Shown piece after piece: positions 1 to 8,079 of a stretch of DNA of 21,203 bases; the stretch's first letter is position 1, and every line of letters begins with the position of its first letter. Under the pieces are notes generated by a model. The model did not search any database and had not been told where the DNA came from. It saw only the letters and a program-made list of their open reading frames with translations. The stretch is taken from contig CAZMRA010000056.1 in the NCBI GenBank assembly GCA_964568485.1, positions 1 to 21,203 on the forward strand, written 5' to 3'. Source of the stretch: CFX5 sp964568485. Its GTDB lineage: Bacteria > Chloroflexota > Anaerolineae > Caldilineales > Caldilineaceae. Made by a program: the position numbers and the translations under genes.

Positions 1-2
1 CC

Positions 3-1841
3 AGCCTGACGACGTTGGCTTGGTTGCTCTGGCTGGCGTGGCTCTATACTGGTCACCGCTGGCGCGATCTGATTGGTTCCGGCGTGCTCATGGGCTTGGC
101 TTGGCTGACTAAAACCCCGGCCATCTTTCTCGTGCCTGCTGGAGGCATTTTGTTGTTCTTACCGCAGATTTGGCGTGCCAAGCGCCGGTCATCTCCGCTG
201 ACTGTTGCGGACTCGCTGCGAGCATTCGTGATCTGGGGGGCCATTGCCACGGCCACCTTTGTGCTGCTTTGGCCTGCGATGTGGGTTGATCCACTAGGCA
301 CGTTGCGCGGCATCGGCTTAGAGATGGGTGAATATGTGGCCGAGCATGTCAACCCGAACTTTTTCTGGGGAGAGATCACAGCTGATCCGGGGCCGTGGTT
401 TTATCCGGTCGCCTGGTGGCTACGTACCAGCCCCGCCGTGGTGCTCGGCGTGATATTGGTCATCTGGTTGGCTTGGCGCCGCCAGCTTCCGGCACAGCTA
501 CTCGTCCGCCAGAGTGTACTGGGGCTGGCGCTCTTTGCGCTCATCTTTGCCCTGGGCATGAGTGTCGGTTCCAAAAAGTTTGATCGCTATCTGTTGCCCG
601 CCTTCCCGGCCCTGGCTGTGATCGCATCAATAGGCTGGGTGGGACTGGGGCAACGCTTGTTCCCGCTTAGGCAGGTAGCCTGGTTGGTGGGAGGCGCCGC
701 CGCTTTTTTGATCCACGGCCTGCTGGGCTTTCTGCACTATCCCTACTACCTCACCTACTACAATCCACTGGCCGGGGGCATTCAACAAGCCGAACGGATC
801 TTGATGGTCGGCTGGGGTGAAGGCTTGGATGCCGCTGCCGAGTGGCTCAATGCCCAGCCAGATGTGGAGACGGCGCGCATCGTGGCTTGGTATGGCGACG
901 GCCCTTTTTCGTATTTCCTGCGCAGCCGGCAGCCGGTCTACTCCTTTTGGTCGCCAGATTATTGGTTGAATGTCGATTATGCGGTGACTTACGTCAACCA
1001 GTGGCAGCGCCTGATCCCCTCGCAGGGCATGACCGATTATTTCGACGGGTTGCCCGCAGCCCATACGGTTGAAGTGGCTGGCTTCCCCATCGCCCGCATT
1101 TATGATCTGCGCGATCGCACGGCGCCCGAATTTACGGGCATCTTTGTTGAGAGTGCCGGTGATCTGGGCGACGATTTCCGGCTGATGGGCTACACGCTGG
1201 AGAAACGGCACTATCTCAGCGGTGATTCGCTGGTCTTGCGCACCTATTTGCGGCGCACGGGCGAGGCGGCAGAGACCGCGCAGGCGACGCTCCATTTGCG
1301 CGATGCTGCTGATGTGAGTCTGGTCCAGCACAGCCAAGCCTTGGCCATGCCGCTTTCTGCCAATGGTTATTTGGTGGTCGATTACGAGCTGACCGTGCCG
1401 CCCACCGCCGCGGCGGGCATCTATACGCTCACGCTGGCCATTGCAGATGCCGAGCGCCCCGTGGTGACGGTGGATGTGGATGCCGCACAGACGACGCCAT
1501 TGCAGGCCGATTGGGGGGTGGTGCGGCTGCTCAGGGCGGAGTGGCCCCGCCAAGTGACCATTGGTGAGTCGTTCTTGCTTGGGTTGCAGGCCGAGGGGCA
1601 AGTGGATGGCTCGCTCAAAGTCTCGACTCGCGTTCTCGATGCGGAGGGCGCGCTTGTGGCGCAGGCAGATACGCTCCTCACGCCAGAATTGCAGGTGGAG
1701 TTGCTGATCCCCGAGGGATTACCAGCGGGCAATTATGCGATCCGCGTGGTGGTGTATGATCCGGAAACGTTGGCGCCCTTCCCGGACCAAGCGGGCAATG
1801 TTGAGACAGCCTTGCCTGAAGTGACGATCACGGCGCGCTGA
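3..1841 (+). CDS. GT-C family (GT39/PMT-like) membrane glycosyltransferase, 5' end missing
   Basis: The reading frame is open to the left edge, so the visible 612 residues are the C-terminal part of a larger protein. The first ~270 residues are a series of hydrophobic helices. They include a TKTPAIFLVP segment and a SKKFDRYLLPAFPAL segment, typical of PMT/ArnT-like transferases that take sugars from polyprenyl-phosphate donors on the outer face of the membrane. A YYLTYYNPLAGG motif ends the membrane part. The rest (~340 residues) is soluble and, by topology, probably extracytoplasmic; its last 230 residues are beta-rich with hydrophobic alternation, like a beta-sandwich. The catalytic first loop lies outside the window. 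The 3' end overlaps that of the convergent GT-C gene by 14 bases. Acceptor and sugar are unknown. The family call is strong; GT39 versus GT83 is not resolved. Confidence 0.8.
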   Translation, partial: SLTTLAWLLWLAWLYTGHRWRDLIGSGVLMGLAWLTKTPAIFLVPAGGILLFLPQIWRAKRRSSPLTVADSLRAFVIWGAIATATFVLLWPAMWVDPLGTLRGIGLEMGEYVAEHVNPNFFWGEITADPGPWFYPVAWWLRTSPAVVLGVILVIWLAWRRQLPAQLLVRQSVLGLALFALIFALGMSVGSKKFDRYLLPAFPALAVIASIGWVGLGQRLFPLRQVAWLVGGAAAFLIHGLLGFLHYPYYLTYYNPLAGGIQQAERILMVGWGEGLDAAAEWLNAQPDVETARIVAWYGDGPFSYFLRSRQPVYSFWSPDYWLNVDYAVTYVNQWQRLIPSQGMTDYFDGLPAAHTVEVAGFPIARIYDLRDRTAPEFTGIFVESAGDLGDDFRLMGYTLEKRHYLSGDSLVLRTYLRRTGEAAETAQATLHLRDAADVSLVQHSQALAMPLSANGYLVVDYELTVPPTAAAGIYTLTLAIADAERPVVTVDVDAAQTTPLQADWGVVRLLRAEWPRQVTIGESFLLGLQAEGQVDGSLKVSTRVLDAEGALVAQADTLLTPELQVELLIPEGLPAGNYAIRVVVYDPETLAPFPDQAGNVETALPEVTITAR

Positions 1842-4359
1842 TCGGTAATTCGCCGAGTTGTACGTGATCGGCAACTGCTTGGCCAGCAGCATCCAACAGG
1901 GGCAGGCGGGCAAAATCGGTTTCTTCGTACAAGCCAGTGCGCAGTGGATAGGTGCCCGCTGGCGCATCGTCCGCAATGGGGATGGTATAGTGGTCGACGA
2001 TCAACTCGCCGGGGTACCAACTCGTGGTAGGGCGGCGGTTGCAGGCCGGAATGCCATCTTGCTGGGCCACCATCACCCCATCGCCGTAGAAAGCTTGGTT
2101 AAAGACTTTATAGGCCGGTAAGCCGCCGCGCTGAGCGCGCCAGTAGATGGTCAACGTGAAGGTGTCACCCGGACGCAGCGGGGCTTCATAATCTAACTCG
2201 TACCCCTCCAACCACACTTGATCACCCAAATTGGCGTGCAGCGGATTGGGGATCGGCGGTTCGATGACCGGATAGCCCAGGGCCAACTCGGTCAGGTTGC
2301 GCCGATCAAATTCGGGGGCAAAGGCTTCGAGCGCAAAGTGCTGCGGCGCTGAGCCGTCTGTGCCGCCACGAGTGTAGATGGTCATCCGCGGCTGGGCTGC
2401 GCTGGTGACAACGCCCCAGGGGTGATAGCCATCCCCGGCCAGGCTCTCGGCACTGGGCTGGTGATAGGTCGACCAAAATTCCACCGTGTCGACGGCAAAA
2501 TACCATTGCGCAGTGTTATCACAGCGGGGCTGCATCTGCGTGTACCAGCCGGAAATCAGATCGTCCCGCTGATTGGTCTCGTAGGCGCCGCTGAGGATCC
2601 CCTGTTCGTAGAGGGCGCCAACCACTTTCCAGCCATTGGCCAAGGGAAAACCATACAGCGCGTCGATCGTCGGCCGCTCGGGCTGATCGGCTAAAGGCGC
2701 GGGCAGTTCCCCGGTGCGCAGCGCTTCCGCCTCGGCATGGGCGAAATACCAATAGGCATGACCGCCAGCTACCAGCAGCACAGTGGCCGTTGCGCCTGCA
2801 CCGATGAGGTAGGTCGGCCACTTACCGAGCAGTCGTTGGGCCTGGGCGACGAGCGTCGCGCTAACCTGCGCACAGATCAACGCCCACGGCGCCAAGAAGA
2901 TATAGACATGGGTGCGCGGATAGGCCATCAAAAAGAGGGTGGCGATCAACAGACTGCCAAACCAGAGCCAGCTGATCCGCTCGGCTACTCCCAAGCGCGG
3001 GGCGATCACCACGAGCAGCAGCGCCATCACCCAGGGCAACAAGAGATAATCGCGATCGGCAAACTGTAGCCAGGTGGGTTGCCAGCAACTATAGCCGATC
3101 AGCAGGGCGAATCCAATGCCCAGCGGCGTGCCGAGCCGATTCCCCCAGCCGCGGCGCAGTGCTAGCCCCAATCCGAGCAGGCTTAGGCCGATCAACAGCC
3201 AGAGGTAGTAGACAATGTTGTAGACGCGGCTGCGCTCGTAAAAATCCTGCAGATTGTTGAAGGGGAAGGTGCGATCCGCCACGAGGCGCTGGTCAACCAA
3301 ATAGCTGTAAGTGGCTTGAAAGTTGGGATGCAGCAGAAATGGCCCGTAGAAGAGCAGCACCATGCCGCCAGCGATGACTGCGGCGATCCCGACTTGTCGC
3401 CACCAAGCGCTGCTCGTGCGCTGCTGCCAGCCCAGCCAGAGCGTCAGGAAGAGCGCCGGCAAGAGGATCGAGCCGCCATCATAATGGGCGAGCAGGGCAG
3501 TGCCGGTAAAGAGGCCAGCCAAGGCAAAGCGCCCCGGCAAAATGCGACCAGCTTGCCACTGTTCGACCAGCACCAGCACGATCAGCACGGTGAACAAAAA
3601 GACCACGCTTTGGAACTGGGTAAAGCGGGCAAAGCCGATCAGATAGCCATTCAGGGCAAGCAGCAAGGGAGCGGCAACTCCGGCGACGGTGCCGCCCAAG
3701 CGCCACGCCAGCAAGCCTAGGGCGGCCAACCCCGTCAGATTCGCCACGGCAAAGGGCAATCGGGCCGTCGCTTCGGCGAGCGTTCCCTGCAGCCCCACCT
3801 GTAAGGCAGGCAAGAGAATCTCGACCGGGCCTTTGCGATGCAGAAAGAGTACATCCTCATTGCCTTGGATGACCGCCACGGCACGCAAGGCCACCCGGGC
3901 CTCGTCGGTGAGAAATTCGGCATAGCCGAGATTGAGTAAGCGCAGCAGCGCCGCGATCAACAAGACCGCCCCCAGCCCCAGCAGAAAGCGCGGAGAGGGC
4001 ACAGCGCGCTGAGGACCATAGTCAGCGGGCGGCGTAAGGCGCAAATTTACCCACGCCAGGAGCAGCAACAGGCCATCAAAGGCTAGCAGCAGCAACCAGC
4101 TTGGCAGCCCGCCCGGTAAATAGCTGAGCAGCAAGGTTAGCAAAATCGCCACGGCATAACCGCTGCCCAGGCTGTAGAGCCAATAGCTGGGGCGATCCAA
4201 CTGTGGATCGGCAGCGGTCCACAGGCGCACCAAGAGCAGCCCAGGCAACACACTGGTCAGCACCAGGATGGCCCCTGCCTGCACGATCGCCGGGGCATTT
4301 AGCCAGAGCAGCAAGTGCGCCACAAGGGCGGTGAGCAAACTGAGTTGCAGGGTTCTCAT
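1828..4359 (-). CDS. GT-C family membrane glycosyltransferase (copy B of tandem pair)
   Basis: 843 residues. The first ~540 form many hydrophobic helices. An acidic TDEAR motif at residues 151-155, in the loop after a helix ending NLGYAEF, matches the Asp/Glu pair that GT-C enzymes (PMT, ArnT, GT83) use for catalysis. After the last helix (~520-545) comes a soluble C-terminal region of ~300 residues that should lie outside the cytoplasm. It carries PLANGWKVVGALY, KVFNQAFYGDGVMVAQ and WYPGELIVD, all exactly shared with the upstream neighbour, so the two genes are tandem duplicates. The ATG overlaps the neighbour's TGA (ATGA) and has no good ribosome binding site of its own, which indicates translational coupling. 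It is the last gene of the operon that starts with the GT2. Likely role: transfer of a lipid-linked sugar to a surface glycan or protein; the substrate cannot be told from sequence. Confidence 0.8.
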   Translation of the reverse strand: MRTLQLSLLTALVAHLLLWLNAPAIVQAGAILVLTSVLPGLLLVRLWTAADPQLDRPSYWLYSLGSGYAVAILLTLLLSYLPGGLPSWLLLLAFDGLLLLLAWVNLRLTPPADYGPQRAVPSPRFLLGLGAVLLIAALLRLLNLGYAEFLTDEARVALRAVAVIQGNEDVLFLHRKGPVEILLPALQVGLQGTLAEATARLPFAVANLTGLAALGLLAWRLGGTVAGVAAPLLLALNGYLIGFARFTQFQSVVFLFTVLIVLVLVEQWQAGRILPGRFALAGLFTGTALLAHYDGGSILLPALFLTLWLGWQQRTSSAWWRQVGIAAVIAGGMVLLFYGPFLLHPNFQATYSYLVDQRLVADRTFPFNNLQDFYERSRVYNIVYYLWLLIGLSLLGLGLALRRGWGNRLGTPLGIGFALLIGYSCWQPTWLQFADRDYLLLPWVMALLLVVIAPRLGVAERISWLWFGSLLIATLFLMAYPRTHVYIFLAPWALICAQVSATLVAQAQRLLGKWPTYLIGAGATATVLLVAGGHAYWYFAHAEAEALRTGELPAPLADQPERPTIDALYGFPLANGWKVVGALYEQGILSGAYETNQRDDLISGWYTQMQPRCDNTAQWYFAVDTVEFWSTYHQPSAESLAGDGYHPWGVVTSAAQPRMTIYTRGGTDGSAPQHFALEAFAPEFDRRNLTELALGYPVIEPPIPNPLHANLGDQVWLEGYELDYEAPLRPGDTFTLTIYWRAQRGGLPAYKVFNQAFYGDGVMVAQQDGIPACNRRPTTSWYPGELIVDHYTIPIADDAPAGTYPLRTGLYEETDFARLPLLDAAGQAVADHVQLGELPISAP

Positions 4360-6917
4360 TCGGGAGCCACAATCTGCAAGTCGGCGAGATGCACAAAGTC
4401 GGCAATGGGATTGCCCGCCTCGTCCAGCACCGGCGCACGCACAAACCCTTCTTCGATGTAAAGCCCAGTGTAGAGCGGATAGGTGCCGGGCGGCGCATCC
4501 GCGGCCACGGGAATCTCGTGCACATCCACAATCAACTCGCCGGGGTACCAGAGCGAAGTCGGTTCGCGATCGCAGACCGGAATGGCATCTTTTTGCGCCA
4601 CCATCACTCCATCGCCGTAAAAGGCTTGGTTAAACACTTTGTAGGAGGGAATGCCAGTGCGCTGCGCTCGCCAATAGAGCGTGAGGCGGAAAGTTTCGCC
4701 CGGTTTGACGCCCTCGTTTCCCTCAATCGTAAAGCCTTCCAACCAGACATCGTTGCCAAAGTTGATGCGTTGCGGATTTTGAATCGACTCTTCGATGATC
4801 GGTGAGACCAGCGGGAGCGACGGCGTCATTACGGCATCGAATTGCGGCGCATACTCTTCCAGGGCGAAGGTTTGCATCGGCGGTGGCTGGGACGGATCAC
4901 CCTGCTGGTAGATCACCAACTGCGGGCGATCTTGCACGGTCACTTGGCCCCAGCGGACAAAGCCTTGCTCTTTGAGCATATCTTCGGCGTCGGCGCTGCG
5001 CAATGACCAAGATTCCAGATTGTCGATGGCAAAATACCATTCGGCCGTCGAGCCGCAGCGATTTTGGCCCCGGGTGTACCAGTGGGGAATCCACAAATAG
5101 CGCTGATTGGTCTCGTAATCCCCTTGCAGGACGCCGCTGTTGTAAAGTGCGCCCACAACCTTCCAGCCGTTGGCCAGCGGGAAGCCATACAAGCTGTCGA
5201 CTTCTTTGGTGTAGCTCGGGGTCCAATAGCCCGTGGGATGATGTTCCGGCCACGTCTTGAGGACTTCGACGCGATGATGCACATAGTACCAATAATCATA
5301 TCCACCCAGGCCGAGCACCAGGATCGGCAGGCCCACGCCAGCGAGCGCATATCGGGCCGTAGGCGTGACCATCTGGGCTAGCCTTGTCCATCCGCTGGCG
5401 AATAGGTGTCCCACCAGCAAGGCCCAAGGCACAAAAAAGACGTAGATGTGGGTGCGGGCCAGGGCCATCCCAAAAACCATCACCAGGACCAGCACGCCAA
5501 ACCAAGCCCATAGCAGGCGCAGTTCAAACCGTTGCCGGGGCACGAGACAGACACCGAGCAAGGCCAGCGCAAAGGGCACAATGGCATAATCGATCTCGCC
5601 GATGCGCAGCCAAGTGGTCTGCACCATGGTCCAAGCGAGCAGCAATGCCAATCCCGCGCCGAGGAGCAGCCCGCGCACGCTGCCCAATCCGCGGCGATAG
5701 GCCGTGATCAAAGCTAGCAGCACACCGCCGACCATCAGCGTCACATAGTAGCTCGAATTGTAGACGAAGGTGCGCCGGATCAGGTCGTAGAGGCTGTTGA
5801 AGGGGAAACGCTGCCCCACTACAAAACGCTGATCCACGAGATAGGTGACGGTATTTTCGATGCCGGGATGGAGCAGATAGGGCAGGTAGAAGAGGGCGAG
5901 CAGCACCGTACCCAAGCCAATGGCGGGCAAGGTCCCCCGCAGGGCTGGCCACCAGGCAAACGGTTCCCGCCAGAGCAGCGCGCCCAGCAAAAAGAGGATC
6001 GGCACGCCCACCGACAGCGCATCATAATGCGAGAGTAGCCCGGCTGCCCATAAGAGCGCGGCCAGCACCCAATACCGGCCAGCCGATTGTGGCCTTTGCC
6101 AAATGCGGTGGCAGATCACCACCACCAGCACCAGCATGAGGATCACGACACTTTGGTATTGCACAAAGCGCGAGAAGGCGATCAAATAGCCATCGAAAGC
6201 GAGTAATAGGGCGGCCAGCCAACCTGCCAAATTGCCCACCAAACGCCGACCCAACAGCCAAATGCCCACCAAGGCGGCTAGATTGGCCAAGGCAAAAGGC
6301 AGCCGCGCCGTGGCTTCGTTTAGTTGGCCTAACACCGCAAACAAAAGCGTAGGCAGGACGATCTCAGTGGGGCCTTTTTTGTGCAAGAAGAGGACATCTT
6401 CGTAGCCTTGCAAGATGGCCGCGGCTCGCAAGACGCCGCGCGCTTCGTCCCCGTGAAATTCGGCATAGCCCAGATTGATCAGCCGCAGGAAACCCGCCAC
6501 CCCCAGCAGGATCACCAGGCCGGCCAGGCTCCATGCTGATAAGTTGCCGCTGAAGGTCGCACTTACCCCGCCGCGGCGCAGGTGCCAGCCAATCAAGCCA
6601 ATCAGCAGCAGATCAAAGGCCAGCAGCACATGGAACTGCGACAACCCGCCGGGCAGATAGCTCAGCAAGAGCATGCCGATGATCTGGATGGCATAACCCA
6701 TGGCGACGCCATAGAGCAGCCATTCCCCGCGGCTGGGCGGATCCGCATGGCGCGCAAAGAAGAGATCCACCATCAACAAGCCGGGCAACCATCCCGTCAG
6801 GAGCAAAGTCGCCACCGCTTGGCTGATCGGATTCGGGATCAGCCAGATAACAAGATGAGCCGCCGCCCCCAACAGGGCAGCGGCGGTAGGCAACAAGAAC
6901 GAGCGTGGAAGATTCAC
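4356..6917 (-). CDS. GT-C family membrane glycosyltransferase (copy A of tandem pair)
   Basis: 853 residues, same architecture as the downstream copy. There is an N-terminal multi-helix GT-C membrane domain with a GDEAR motif (D157, E158) after NLGYAEF, then LFLHKKGP, and a large soluble C-terminal region beginning at about residue 530. The start is a GTG located 18 bases after the GT2 stop codon, with no in-frame ATG nearby and only a weak ribosome binding site, so translation probably follows from the GT2 gene. Being in one operon with a polyprenyl-phosphate-sugar synthase fits a transferase that uses that lipid-linked donor outside the membrane. The C-terminal part has paired Cys residues (NRCG and VCDRE) that match RCDN and ACNRR in the sister protein; a disulfide is possible in an extracytoplasmic domain. 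Acceptor unknown. Confidence 0.8.
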   Translation of the reverse strand: MNLPRSFLLPTAAALLGAAAHLVIWLIPNPISQAVATLLLTGWLPGLLMVDLFFARHADPPSRGEWLLYGVAMGYAIQIIGMLLLSYLPGGLSQFHVLLAFDLLLIGLIGWHLRRGGVSATFSGNLSAWSLAGLVILLGVAGFLRLINLGYAEFHGDEARGVLRAAAILQGYEDVLFLHKKGPTEIVLPTLLFAVLGQLNEATARLPFALANLAALVGIWLLGRRLVGNLAGWLAALLLAFDGYLIAFSRFVQYQSVVILMLVLVVVICHRIWQRPQSAGRYWVLAALLWAAGLLSHYDALSVGVPILFLLGALLWREPFAWWPALRGTLPAIGLGTVLLALFYLPYLLHPGIENTVTYLVDQRFVVGQRFPFNSLYDLIRRTFVYNSSYYVTLMVGGVLLALITAYRRGLGSVRGLLLGAGLALLLAWTMVQTTWLRIGEIDYAIVPFALALLGVCLVPRQRFELRLLWAWFGVLVLVMVFGMALARTHIYVFFVPWALLVGHLFASGWTRLAQMVTPTARYALAGVGLPILVLGLGGYDYWYYVHHRVEVLKTWPEHHPTGYWTPSYTKEVDSLYGFPLANGWKVVGALYNSGVLQGDYETNQRYLWIPHWYTRGQNRCGSTAEWYFAIDNLESWSLRSADAEDMLKEQGFVRWGQVTVQDRPQLVIYQQGDPSQPPPMQTFALEEYAPQFDAVMTPSLPLVSPIIEESIQNPQRINFGNDVWLEGFTIEGNEGVKPGETFRLTLYWRAQRTGIPSYKVFNQAFYGDGVMVAQKDAIPVCDREPTSLWYPGELIVDVHEIPVAADAPPGTYPLYTGLYIEEGFVRAPVLDEAGNPIADFVHLADLQIVAPE

Positions 6918-6935
6918 TGTGGAGCGTCGATGAGA

Positions 6936-7964
6936 TCAGCCGCGTGCGTTGACAACCTCGCGCACAATGTAGATCGGCTTGTCCTGGCTTTCGTGATAGG
7001 TACGGGTGAGCATTTCGGCGAGTAACCCCATGGTGATCAACTGCACCCCGATCACGACCAGGAGCACGGCCAACAGTAGCAACGGGCGCTGGCCGATGTT
7101 GTAGCCGAGAATTAGCTTCTGATAGGTAAGATAGAGGCCGGCCAGAACGCCCCCAAATGCCGAAAGGAGCCCCAGCGTACCAAAGACATGGATCGGCCGT
7201 GTGGAATAAGTGCCGAGAAACCAAACGGTGATCAGATCCAGCATGACGCGCACTGTGCGGCTGATGCCATATTTCGAGCGGCCAAATTGGCGGGCGCGGT
7301 GGTTGACCGCCACTTCGGTTACGGTGCCGCCTACTTGGCTGACCAGCGCAGGAATAAAGCGGTGCAGTTCGCCATAGAGCCGCACATGTTGCAAAACGTC
7401 GCGGCGATAGGCCTTGAGCGAGCAACCATAATCATGCAGCCGCACATCGGTGACATTCGAGATCAGTCGGTTGGCCAACATCGATGGCAATTTGCGGTCG
7501 AAGAAACGATCTTGACGATCTTGGCGCCAGCCGCTGACAATATCGTAGCCCTGTTCGATCTGCGCCATCAGCTTGGGAATATCCAGCGGATCATTTTGCA
7601 GGTCAGCATCCATGGTGACGACTACTTCACCGCGGGCGTGATCGAAGCCAGCTGAAAAGGCTGCAGTCTGGCCAAAATTGCGCCGGAACCGAACGATCAC
7701 CAGCCGGTGATCTTCGCGGGCCCATTCGCTCAATAAAGCAAAGCTGCGGTCCTTGGAGCCATCGTCGACGACGATGATTTCCAAGGTATACCCACTTTGC
7801 TCTAGCGCACTCACCAATTGCTCGCGTAGATAGGGAATGCTCTCTTCTTCGTTATAAAGTGGAACGACCACTGAGATTTTTGGGTTTTCCATATCTGGCA
7901 TATAGAACGGTGTACTCTCGGGGTGAGTCAACGGTGTGAGCGCATCAACGGTCTGTGACTGCAT
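6936..7964 (-). CDS. Family 2 glycosyltransferase, polyprenyl-phosphate sugar synthase (DPM1/GtrB type)
   Basis: 342 residues. The GT-A domain starts at residue ~28 with ISVVVPLYNEEESI, then IVVDDGSKD (64-72) and the metal-binding MDADLQNDP (DxD at 119-121). A conserved GRSKYG motif follows. Two C-terminal hydrophobic helices anchor the protein, as in GtrB/DPM1-like enzymes, which move a hexose from a nucleotide sugar to polyprenyl phosphate on the cytoplasmic face. I chose the ATG at 7964 because AAGGAG sits 6 bases upstream. The longer frame from 7994 would start at or before the predicted transcription start of the promoter at 7996-8024. First gene of the operon with two GT-C transferases, for which it probably supplies the donor. 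Which sugar (glucose, mannose or other) is unknown. Confidence 0.88.
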   Translation of the reverse strand: MQSQTVDALTPLTHPESTPFYMPDMENPKISVVVPLYNEEESIPYLREQLVSALEQSGYTLEIIVVDDGSKDRSFALLSEWAREDHRLVIVRFRRNFGQTAAFSAGFDHARGEVVVTMDADLQNDPLDIPKLMAQIEQGYDIVSGWRQDRQDRFFDRKLPSMLANRLISNVTDVRLHDYGCSLKAYRRDVLQHVRLYGELHRFIPALVSQVGGTVTEVAVNHRARQFGRSKYGISRTVRVMLDLITVWFLGTYSTRPIHVFGTLGLLSAFGGVLAGLYLTYQKLILGYNIGQRPLLLLAVLLVVIGVQLITMGLLAEMLTRTYHESQDKPIYIVREVVNARG

Positions 7965-7995
7965 GCTTGTCTCCTTCGCACATTGCAACCGCAAC

Positions 7996-8024
7996 AGTGT
8001 ACACGCGCCCTATCCTTTCGTCAA
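7996..8024 (-). promoter_or_regulatory. Sigma70-type promoter of the glycosyltransferase operon
   Basis: On the minus strand, TTGACG (8019-8024) and TACACT (7996-8001) are separated by exactly 17 bases. The predicted start, near 7989, leaves a leader of about 25 bases carrying AAGGAG before the GT2 ATG. It lies in the short gap between the stop of the upstream same-strand gene and the GT2, so the operon can be expressed independently of that gene. Confidence 0.65.
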
Positions 8025-8079
8025 AAGCGACTGAGATGGGATGGTTGCCGACAAATGCTGGACGATAGTGAACGGTCAT

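Noticed and set aside
627..1601. Long open frame on the minus strand opposite the first GT-C gene
   Set aside because: It lies wholly inside a gene whose protein has clear membrane helices and family motifs; the antisense product has low complexity and no recognisable motif or ribosome binding site.
7965..7994. Longer GT2 with a start at 7994
   Set aside because: That ATG is at or before the predicted transcription start, while the ATG at 7964 has AAGGAG at ideal distance.
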